Assembly (NCBI GenBank): GCA_003648575.1
Contig: QMPN01000089.1
Coordinates: forward strand, 1 to 10,648
Length of the DNA stretch: 10,648 nucleotides
DNA from: Bacteroidota bacterium
GTDB taxonomy: Bacteria > Bacteroidota > Bacteroidia > Bacteroidales > B18-G4
Direction: 5' to 3'
The notes beneath the pieces were generated by a model, which was not told the DNA's origin, did no database searches, and saw only the letters and a program-made list of their open reading frames with translations. Below are positions 1 to 5,343 of the stretch, piece by piece. Position numbers and translations under genes: made by a program. Numbering within the stretch: the first letter of the stretch is position 1; every line of letters begins with the position of its first letter.

Positions 1-95
1 CTCAGAATAACAAGTATTTAGATTTCTCCTTTCAGTCGAAATGACCCATCTGAAGGACTTTTGAGACAGCCTCTTTTAAGATATGTAATTAAATA
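1..95. repeat. Intergenic, degenerate repeat-like sequence
   Basis: This stretch lies 3' of the minus-strand barrel gene and has no plausible gene. Positions 20-46 (a gatttctc block followed by gtcgaaatgac) and 59-77 (TTTTGAGACAGCCTCTTTT) resemble short elements I recall as recurrent between genes in Bacteroidota genomes. The first contains small inverted repeats: ATTTC at 22-26 with GAAAT at 38-42, and TTTC at 30-33 with GAAA at 38-41. The GAGACAGCCTC core (63-73) resembles ends of insertion sequences in this phylum, but no transposase is present. The repeat identity rests on memory, not on a second copy in the window. On the minus strand it could serve as a weak transcript end. Confidence 0.3.
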
Positions 96-839
96 TTACT
101 CCGTTCCGAATAACCATGCAACATTAAAAAATATGGAGCGATTTGAATATTTATAATCAGACGGATCAAAACCTTCAATAAAAGTATAATCAGGCTGTAG
201 GTTGACCAATCCCATCTGGTATCCCAAGTTAAACAGCAATGAATTCCATTGGTACCCTATACCAATATCGAAACCGAAGTCCATTCGTTTTTGGAATGAA
301 CCCACGCCATCAACTTCTGTATCTGATTCACTAACGGAACCCTTGAATGCAATTTTAGTATCTCCTTTTTCCGTATCCGTGGTACCATCTTTCCTTGTCA
401 CTGTATAATCATAATAGTTCCTTCCGGAAATTGCCATCGCAAAATAGGGTCCTAAAAAGACCTGGGCTGTACCCGGCCCCAGCTCCATCTTACCAGCAAA
501 GTTAAGAGGTATTTCAATGTAGCTTACTCTGTCACGATCATAGCCGTCATAAGTGTGATTCTCACTGTTTTCGCTTCTTTTTTTCAGGTTATGTCCAGTC
601 CCTTTAATACTGAACATTACGCTGGGTTGAAATGATAAGAAATCAAGAATTTCCATATCCATAACAGCACCGAGTGACATACCTGTCCTCATACTAAGAT
701 AAGGTTCCTCATCGGTATCTTTGAAACTCGTTGCATACTTGGAAAAGTTCAAGCCTGCTTTTGGGCCATAAGTGATCTGGCTGAATGATGTTCCCGCGAT
801 CAGGCAGAAAGCAATTGTAAAAAGTAATAGTTTTTTCAT
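96..839 (-). CDS. PorT-like outer-membrane beta-barrel protein
   Basis: A 247-residue protein with a typical signal peptide: lysines at 2-3, a hydrophobic stretch to about residue 18, and probable cleavage before Gln21. The mature part begins with ITYGPKAGLNFS, the opening seen in the PorT-family/outer-membrane beta-barrel domain group of Bacteroidota. It continues as alternating amphipathic strands (FQPSVMFSIKG, YIEIPLNFAGKM, FGFDIGIGYQW, LLFNLGYQMGLVNL) and ends in a final strand, SIFFNVAWLFG. This predicts a small eight-strand-type barrel in the outer membrane. Family members are mostly of unknown function; true PorT is a T9SS component, but nothing here singles this protein out as PorT itself. 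The ATG at 839 is the natural start and lies about 32 nt after the predicted transcription start. It is divergent from the next gene and probably monocistronic within the window. Confidence 0.85.
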   Translation of the reverse strand: MKKLLLFTIAFCLIAGTSFSQITYGPKAGLNFSKYATSFKDTDEEPYLSMRTGMSLGAVMDMEILDFLSFQPSVMFSIKGTGHNLKKRSENSENHTYDGYDRDRVSYIEIPLNFAGKMELGPGTAQVFLGPYFAMAISGRNYYDYTVTRKDGTTDTEKGDTKIAFKGSVSESDTEVDGVGSFQKRMDFGFDIGIGYQWNSLLFNLGYQMGLVNLQPDYTFIEGFDPSDYKYSNRSIFFNVAWLFGTE

Positions 840-877
840 AATGTGGATAAGTTTAGTTAAATAATGTCTTGTGAGAG

Positions 878-910
878 CAAATATATGAAAAAAGTATTCT
901 TATGTACAAA
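878..910 (-). promoter_or_regulatory. Bacteroidota-type promoter for the barrel gene
   Basis: On the minus strand the -7 box is TATATTTG (885 to 878), a perfect match to TAnnTTTG. The -33 box is TTTG (910 to 907), with a 21-nt spacer. Transcription would begin near 871, giving a leader of roughly 30 nt before the ATG at 839. The match to the known Bacteroidota housekeeping sigma consensus is seen directly; activity is inferred. Confidence 0.6.
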
Positions 911-943
911 ACTTTCAGTTTCACCGAAAATGAAAGACTATTA

Positions 944-1051
944 ATCATATCCTAATGATTAGTGAAGCCTGGAAATGATAAAAATCGATATATCTGACTT
1001 CAGAACTCTACCCTACCAATCTTAACTAATCACTAATCAATAGGATATCAT
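944..1051. repeat. 22-nt imperfect inverted repeat with 64-nt spacer
   Basis: The left arm, 944-965, and the reverse complement of the right arm, 1030-1051, agree at 20 of 22 positions. The left arm also contains its own palindrome CTAATGATTAG (952-962) and a TAATCAT/ATGATTA stem (942-948 with 955-961). The right arm runs into a tandem ACTAATC duplication (1025-1031, 1032-1038). The motif TGATTAGT therefore appears several times in both orientations. It could be a set of operator sites for a dimeric regulator, a long cruciform or RNA hairpin, or the remnant of a miniature mobile element. It lies between the two divergent promoters, upstream of both transcripts. Confidence 0.55.
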
Positions 1052-1116
1052 CACTCAAGCTGATACCTTAGTCCTAAAGCCCGAAACCTAAATAATATTT
1101 ATTTACAATTTATTCG

Positions 1117-1124
1117 TACTTTTG
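1117..1124 (+). promoter_or_regulatory. Probable -7 promoter box of the 1169-4921 operon
   Basis: TACTTTTG is a perfect TAnnTTTG match, 44 nt before the ATG at 1169, giving a predicted start near 1129 and a leader of about 40 nt. I see no clear TTTG about 20 nt upstream, so the -33 half is poor. Confidence 0.4.
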
Positions 1125-1168
1125 GCGTTCAAAATCCTGGTACAATAAAAACAGGAAACAGGGCTATC

Positions 1169-2482
1169 ATGAAAAAGATTTTCATTCTCATCTCGCTGAT
1201 CATATCTGCAAACTTCCTGCAGGGACAGGTTTATGACACAGCCTACGTTTTTCAGAGTGACACTGCCCGCTTCTGCCATATTGATACGATCGTTCTGGAT
1301 GCCGGAGCAAACTACGCCTCCTATTCATGGAATACCGGAGCTACCAGCAGAATGATCAAGGTTACCGATAACGGAACCTATGATGTTGCTGCCAGTACAA
1401 GTGGTGGTCAGATCGATGAATCTGCTATTTACATCAATACCATTCGTGCCAAGATCATGCAGGAATCCGACAGTTTATGTTATAAGGATACGCTCTTTTT
1501 GGTAGTGGACGAAACGAACTACCGTTATCTGTGGAACACCGGTGATACCCTGTATAACCTCCGGGTAATCATGCCACGCTCCGAAACATATACGGTTGAG
1601 ATATACAACGACATAAACAGCTGCTCGGATTCGGTGCGTTTGGATATGTACCCACGCATTTATGTAGAATTCGAACAGAACCAGGAGAACAAAGGCTGCC
1701 CGGGTGGCGATTGTAAAGGCCAGGTCAGGGTAACGGCTACCGGCGGCACCGGCCAACTTGACATTGAATGGGATACCCCCAATGTTGATCCCGGCGATTC
1801 CAGCTATGCCATCGGCTTATGCGAAGGATTCATAGGCGTTCATATATATGATGATGCTGGTTGCCGCTTCGACACCAATTACTGGGTGGAAGTATGGGAA
1901 ATGCCTGAAGTGATAACCACACCAGATACCACGACTTATATCCAGGACCCGAGGATTACCTTCTGGTACGAAAATCTCTCTGAAGATTCGATCAGTCTTA
2001 CTAATTACTTCTGGTTATTGGAAAGCGGAGCGAGTTCAAACCTGCCCAACCCGACTTTCTCATTCGACGCCATGGGCGAACACAGGGTGAGGTTTGAATA
2101 TACAACGATGAATGGTTGCGTCGATTCCAGCATTACCGTAATCACCGTTGCCAGTGTTGAGCTACTGGTTCCCAATGTGATGACGCCAAACAGCGATGGT
2201 GCCAACGATACTTTTATCATTACCATCAAGCCCCCTGGAGAGGACGAATCAGTCCGGGCTTTCGGGGCAGGATCCGGAGGTTATCAGCCCATCAACGACT
2301 ATTATATTAGTAATCAGCTGGTGATCTTTAACCGCTGGGGCAAAAAAGTATTTGAGGCCACTGATTACGCCAACGACTGGGATGGCAACGGCCTGCCTGA
2401 TGGCACCTATTTTTATGTTCTGAAATGCGAGGGGACATTGGGTGAAGATGTCTTTAATGGCGCCGTAACCATACTACGATAA
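1169..2482 (+). CDS. T9SS-secreted Ig/SprB-like protein, gliding-type C-terminus
   Basis: A 437-residue exported protein. Residues 1-20 form a signal peptide ending QGQ. Two Ig-like modules follow, at about 25-95 and 98-160, each with the SYSWNTG/RYLWNTG core common in Bacteroidota surface proteins. A SprB-repeat-like module spans about 168-243 (GCPGGDCKGQVRVTATGGTG, then an IYDDAGC end), and a PKD-like module about 250-327. The last 105 residues are the gliding-motility-associated C-terminal domain (CHU_C, the type B T9SS signal): VPNVMTPNSDGANDTF at 334-349, IFNRWGKKVFE at 386-396, DWDGNGLPDGTYFY at 403-416. Known role of that domain: export across the outer membrane by T9SS. An adhesive or surface role is inferred. 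It is short for this group and has a long insert inside the C-terminal domain. It sits 19 nt upstream of a housekeeping operon. Confidence 0.85.
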   Translation: MKKIFILISLIISANFLQGQVYDTAYVFQSDTARFCHIDTIVLDAGANYASYSWNTGATSRMIKVTDNGTYDVAASTSGGQIDESAIYINTIRAKIMQESDSLCYKDTLFLVVDETNYRYLWNTGDTLYNLRVIMPRSETYTVEIYNDINSCSDSVRLDMYPRIYVEFEQNQENKGCPGGDCKGQVRVTATGGTGQLDIEWDTPNVDPGDSSYAIGLCEGFIGVHIYDDAGCRFDTNYWVEVWEMPEVITTPDTTTYIQDPRITFWYENLSEDSISLTNYFWLLESGASSNLPNPTFSFDAMGEHRVRFEYTTMNGCVDSSITVITVASVELLVPNVMTPNSDGANDTFIITIKPPGEDESVRAFGAGSGGYQPINDYYISNQLVIFNRWGKKVFEATDYANDWDGNGLPDGTYFYVLKCEGTLGEDVFNGAVTILR

Positions 2483-2501
2483 GTTATTAATTGTAACTCT
2501 A

Positions 2502-2969
2502 ATGAAATTGAATTCCTTCAAACTCATATTCCTCCTGATCAGCAGCATTGTGTTGCTTGCCTCCTGTGGCAATGATAGCGAAAAGCTATCTGGCGATGTA
2601 ATCCACAACCCGATTACGGCCTCCGGAGAAGGTGATATGGATGAACTGCCCATCATGGAGTTCAGAGAAACCCTTCATGATTTTGGCACCGTGATCGAAG
2701 GCGAAATGGTTACCTTCAGCTTTAAGTTTAAAAATGATGGAGGAAGCGATCTGCTCATCAGCGATGTATCTGCCAGTTGTGGCTGTACAGCAACAAAATA
2801 CACCAAGGAACCCGTGAAACCGGGTGAAGAAGGTGTCGTTACAGTTACCTTTAATACGCACAGGAGAAATGGTTTTCAGAACAAATCGATCACCGTTTCA
2901 TCAAATACTCAACCAAATAAAACAATCCTTAGAATTAAAGCAAAGGTCATTTCTCCGAAAGACCTTTAA
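2502..2969 (+). CDS. DUF1573 lipoprotein
   Basis: A 155-residue lipoprotein. The signal peptide ends in a lipobox LASC, with Cys22 as the lipid attachment site, followed by a flexible linker to about residue 50. Residues 53-150 are a DUF1573 domain, an Ig-like (ASH/MSP-type) beta sandwich. Its marks are HDFGTVIEGE at 59-68, FKFKNDGGSDLLI at 75-87, the CGC motif at 93-95 and VKPGEEGVVTVTFNT at 105-119. The biochemical function of the family is unknown. In Bacteroidota such genes very often stand directly before yajC, as here (24 nt gap), which suggests a link to the envelope or protein export. A periplasmic-face or surface location is inferred from the lipobox. Confidence 0.88.
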   Translation: MKLNSFKLIFLLISSIVLLASCGNDSEKLSGDVIHNPITASGEGDMDELPIMEFRETLHDFGTVIEGEMVTFSFKFKNDGGSDLLISDVSASCGCTATKYTKEPVKPGEEGVVTVTFNTHRRNGFQNKSITVSSNTQPNKTILRIKAKVISPKDL

Positions 2970-2993
2970 CATAACCTTTTAAACAAGAATACT

Positions 2994-3317
2994 ATGTATC
3001 TTAATACCATTATCCTTATGATGGGAAGCCAGGAAGGCGAAGGCAACTCATTGATGAATTTTCTGCCACTGATCCTGATCGTGCTCGTATTTTACCTTTT
3101 CTTCATCAGACCGCAGATGAAAAAAAGCAAAGACCAGCGGAAATTCAGAGAAGCCCTCAAGAAAGGCGATAAAGTTGTAACGATCGGCGGCATTCACGGA
3201 AAGATCATTGAAGTAGCTGAAAAGACCGTAAGTCTTGACATCGGAAACCAGGTCAAAATGGTATTCGAAAAATCAGCGCTCTCTGCCAATCCGAACACAC
3301 AGCAACTACAAAAATAA
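2994..3317 (+). CDS. yajC: Preprotein translocase subunit YajC
   Basis: A 107-residue single-span membrane protein, close to the usual YajC length. The order of parts is diagnostic: a short N-terminus, one transmembrane helix at about 22-38 ([17 protein letters not shown]), the FIRPQMKK turn at 37-44, a charged helix, then [14 protein letters not shown] at 58-71. YajC joins SecD-SecF at the SecYEG translocon and supports export; it is dispensable in E. coli. The ATG at 2994 is taken as the start. In-frame Met at residues 9, 10 or 21 would shorten the N-terminus without touching the conserved part. It lies in a tight operon: 24 nt after the DUF1573 gene and 18 nt before the YbbR-like gene. Confidence 0.95.
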   Translation: MYLNTIILMMGSQEGEGNSLMNFLPLILIVLVFYLFFIRPQMKKSKDQRKFREALKKGDKVVTIGGIHGKIIEVAEKTVSLDIGNQVKMVFEKSALSANPNTQQLQK

Positions 3318-3335
3318 TAACCTAATTCAGAAGTT

Positions 3336-4337
3336 TTGAACGCCCGGCTCAACCATCTTGTTGACAGAGCAAAAAACCCCCGGGACAAAAACTTCCGGAA
3401 CCACCTCTATATATTTCTGATCTGTTGCGGGATCTCCCTTTTCATCTGGTTCCTGATCAAGATGTCGGATGATTATGTTTCAGAGATCAGCATACCACTA
3501 AGTTTCAGCAATATACCTGCCAACAAACACCTCAATAATTCCAATGAGAGGCTTAATATTCGCATGCGTGCCAATGGTGGTGATCTTTTCTCAGTGAAAT
3601 ATTTCTCCAGGCGGGGTGAGATCGATGTCAATATGGGGCAGGTAGACTTGAAGATGAGCCGCTACTTTAACAAATACTACATCCTTTCGAGCCAGCTTAG
3701 CACAGAAGTTAATGAGCGATTCGACTTTGACCATAATCTTATCCATATATCACCCGATACCATCTATCTTGACCTGGAGGAAATTATTAGTAAAAGTTTG
3801 CCTGTTGTAGCTGATCTGAGTCTGAATTGCAAGCCTCAATATATGCTCTATGACAGCATAATTATACAGCCTTCAGTGATTATGGTCAGCGGACCATCAT
3901 CAGTAATCGATACCCTTGACCATATTTCAACATCTTCGACCTCTTTAAATAACCTCGATCAGCGAAAGGAAATAGTCATTCCTATTGTCTATCCTGTCAT
4001 GGATAAAAAAGTAAAATACTCCGACACTGAAGTAAAGGTGATCATTCCTGTTGAGCAGTTTACTGAATATATGATCGAATTGCCGGTGAACGGAATCAGC
4101 GATGATACCGGAATCATTGGTATACGTACATTTCCTGAGACCGTACAGCTGACTTACCAGGTCGCCATTAAGGATTACAAACTGGTAAAACCTGAAATGT
4201 TCGTATTAAGCGCTAGCTATGACCCGGCCAGGGATATGGAAAAGACCTTCCTCAGGGTAAAGGCCGATCAGTATCCCGATTATGTGCGTATCAGCAGGAT
4301 CCATCCCGACAAGGTTGAATTTATCATCCAAAAATAA
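3336..4337 (+). CDS. YbbR-like domain membrane protein
   Basis: A 333-residue protein with a positively charged N-terminus, one transmembrane helix at about 24-42 (YIFLICCGISLFIWFLI) and a long beta-rich extracytoplasmic part. Repeating YbbR-type segments are visible: an ISIPLSF start at 51-57, SPDTIYLDLEEIISKSLPV at 139-157, VSGPSSVIDTLDHI at 184-197, and a further segment from about 243 (YMIELPVNGI). In Firmicutes the related CdaR regulates the c-di-AMP cyclase CdaA. No cyclase gene adjoins this one, so that role should not be carried over. The start is TTG at 3336: an in-frame stop lies at 3318-3320, no other start codon lies between, and the next Met (residue 43) would remove the membrane helix. 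The stop overlaps the coaE start by one base (TAATG), which suggests translational coupling. Confidence 0.85.
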   Translation: MNARLNHLVDRAKNPRDKNFRNHLYIFLICCGISLFIWFLIKMSDDYVSEISIPLSFSNIPANKHLNNSNERLNIRMRANGGDLFSVKYFSRRGEIDVNMGQVDLKMSRYFNKYYILSSQLSTEVNERFDFDHNLIHISPDTIYLDLEEIISKSLPVVADLSLNCKPQYMLYDSIIIQPSVIMVSGPSSVIDTLDHISTSSTSLNNLDQRKEIVIPIVYPVMDKKVKYSDTEVKVIIPVEQFTEYMIELPVNGISDDTGIIGIRTFPETVQLTYQVAIKDYKLVKPEMFVLSASYDPARDMEKTFLRVKADQYPDYVRISRIHPDKVEFIIQK

Positions 4338-4921
4338 TGCTACGGATAGCCATTACCGGTAATATTGGAACAGGGAAAAGCACTGTTTGTAAGGTTTTTG
4401 AGAGCCTGGGGATCAATGTATATTATGCCGATACCGAAGCCAGAAAGTTTTATCGCAACAAAGATGTTATCATGGCTGTTAAGCAATTATTTGGCGCGGA
4501 AGTATTCAATAAAGATGATATTTTGAATGCATCAGCCCTGGCTAGCCTGGTTTTCGGGAACCCGGATAAACTTCAGCAACTCAATGCTATTATTCATCCG
4601 CTGGTACTGGATGATTTTCTACAATGGGCGGATCAGCAACCAGAAGCAAAATATATTCTTTACGAGTCCGCTTTACTATTTGAAAGTGGTTTTTACAAGC
4701 ATTTCGATAAAAACATTCTTGTGACCGCGCCGGCGAGCCTGGCTAAATCGAGGGTTATATCCCGCGACGGCCTTTCCGAAGAAGAATTTGATGCCAGAAA
4801 ATCAAGACAGATACCTCAGAATGAACTAATTATAAAGGCTGATATCATTCTCGAAAATGACGAAAAAGTCCCTTTAATACCCAGGATACTGGAAGTCCAC
4901 CAGGGTTTTAACAGCTTGTAA
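4337..4921 (+). CDS. coaE: Dephospho-CoA kinase CoaE
   Basis: A 194-residue cytoplasmic enzyme for the last step of coenzyme A synthesis, ATP-dependent phosphorylation of the ribose 3'-hydroxyl of dephospho-CoA. The P-loop is GNIGTGKST at residues 8-16. Other family marks are YYADTEAR at 29-36 (substrate-side Asp32), NAIIHPLV at 83-90, LYESALLFESG at 108-118, the arginine-rich SRVISRDGLSEEEFDARKSRQ at 138-158, and a C-terminal ADIILENDE. Length is normal for CoaE. It is the last gene of the plus-strand operon and overlaps the YbbR-like stop codon by one base. Its position at the end of DUF1573-yajC-YbbR matches the common Bacteroidota arrangement. Confidence 0.95.
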   Translation: MLRIAITGNIGTGKSTVCKVFESLGINVYYADTEARKFYRNKDVIMAVKQLFGAEVFNKDDILNASALASLVFGNPDKLQQLNAIIHPLVLDDFLQWADQQPEAKYILYESALLFESGFYKHFDKNILVTAPASLAKSRVISRDGLSEEEFDARKSRQIPQNELIIKADIILENDEKVPLIPRILEVHQGFNSL

Positions 4922-4934
4922 TATCTTCGATATT
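4920..4934 (+). terminator. Small AT-rich hairpin at the coaE stop
   Basis: AATATC (4920-4925) and GATATT (4929-4934) form a perfect 6-bp stem with a TTC loop, overlapping the coaE stop codon (4919-4921). It is weak, AT-rich and has no run of T after it, so it is at most a minor transcript-end or 3'-stabilising structure. Confidence 0.2.
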
Positions 4935-4980
4935 CTATCAGGCCCTGTCCATCAAATACGGCCCTCCGTCACCTCCAATA

Positions 4981-5011
4981 TTGACATTGCCTTCATATTT
5001 CCTTATCTTTG
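4981..5011 (+). promoter_or_regulatory. Bacteroidota-type promoter for the LOTUS-like gene
   Basis: TATCTTTG (5004-5011) is a perfect TAnnTTTG -7 box. TTG at 4981-4983 (context ATTG instead of TTTG) sits 20 nt upstream as the -33 half. Transcription would begin near 5016, giving a leader of almost 100 nt to the ATG at 5113. An imperfect hairpin (5019-5027 pairing with 5039-5048, one bulged T) falls right at the predicted 5' end. This suggests that the small gene is expressed independently of coaE. Confidence 0.5.
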
Positions 5012-5112
5012 ATTTACTATAATTAACTCAGGAACAAGGTTATATTATCCTACAGAACCAAAGAGCAGGCTGACCAATGTTCTCGACGCGTGAATAATAT
5101 AAGTTGAGTATT

Positions 5113-5343
5113 ATGGAAAAATCTGAGATTGGAGACATTCTTATTGAGGCTATCAATAAGTGTGCTAATGACGAAGGTTGGGCCAACCTAGCTAAGATGG
5201 GGGTCTTTATCCGCAAGAAAGGTATTAAATATGGCAGGCTGTCGCGTTTGCTGGCCGAATACACTGATATTGTAGAGATAAAGGTTGATGACAGCATACA
5301 GCCTCCGGTGGCGTATGCAAGGAGCATTACAAGTTCGCCCTGA
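5113..5343 (+). CDS. Stand-alone OST-HTH/LOTUS-like domain protein
   Basis: A 76-residue protein from ATG 5113, or 79 from TTG 5104; a stop at 5095-5097 excludes anything longer. Its whole length resembles one OST-HTH/LOTUS winged-helix domain. In numbering from TTG these are: helix IGDILIEAINKCANDEGW (9-26), NLAKMGVFIRKKG (28-40), the YGRLSRLLAEY core (43-53), an IVEIKVDD strand (56-63) and a closing PVAYARS (68-74). Known LOTUS domains bind RNA, including G-rich RNA, and in bacteria are usually attached to a NYN/PIN-like nuclease domain. Here no partner domain is present and no start codon lies further upstream. RNA binding is inferred from resemblance only. The gene has its own promoter and its last 17 nt overlap the 3' end of the opposite-strand receptor gene. 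It may be a functional mini-protein or the surviving tail of a longer gene. Confidence 0.65.
   Translation: MEKSEIGDILIEAINKCANDEGWANLAKMGVFIRKKGIKYGRLSRLLAEYTDIVEIKVDDSIQPPVAYARSITSSP

Larger units (their letters stand above)
840..1168. other. Divergent intergenic region with promoters and inverted repeat
   Basis: These 329 nt separate two divergently transcribed genes and hold no convincing coding sequence. They contain a good minus-strand promoter (878-910), a plus-strand -7 box (1117-1124), a 22-nt imperfect inverted repeat (944-965 and 1030-1051) and a tandem ACTAATC duplication (1025-1038). Positions 1135-1139 (TCCTG) and 1152-1156 (CAGGA) could form a weak hairpin in the leader of the plus-strand gene. 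The base composition is AT-rich compared with the genes. Confidence 0.6.

Noticed and set aside
1025..1038. Tandem ACTAATC duplication as a possible CRISPR-like or satellite repeat
   Set aside because: There are only two 7-nt units with no spacers and no cas genes. It is better seen as part of the inverted-repeat structure.
3336..4337. Reading the YbbR-like gene as CdaR with a c-di-AMP role
   Set aside because: There is no CdaA cyclase gene beside it, and Bacteroidota YbbR-like proteins stand in a different context, so only the domain family is claimed.
4922..5103. Possible lost N-terminal (nuclease) part of the LOTUS-like gene
   Set aside because: Only about 180 nt separate it from coaE, with an in-frame stop at 5095-5097 and a promoter-like sequence. 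I see no NYN-like remnants, and there is no room for a full nuclease domain.
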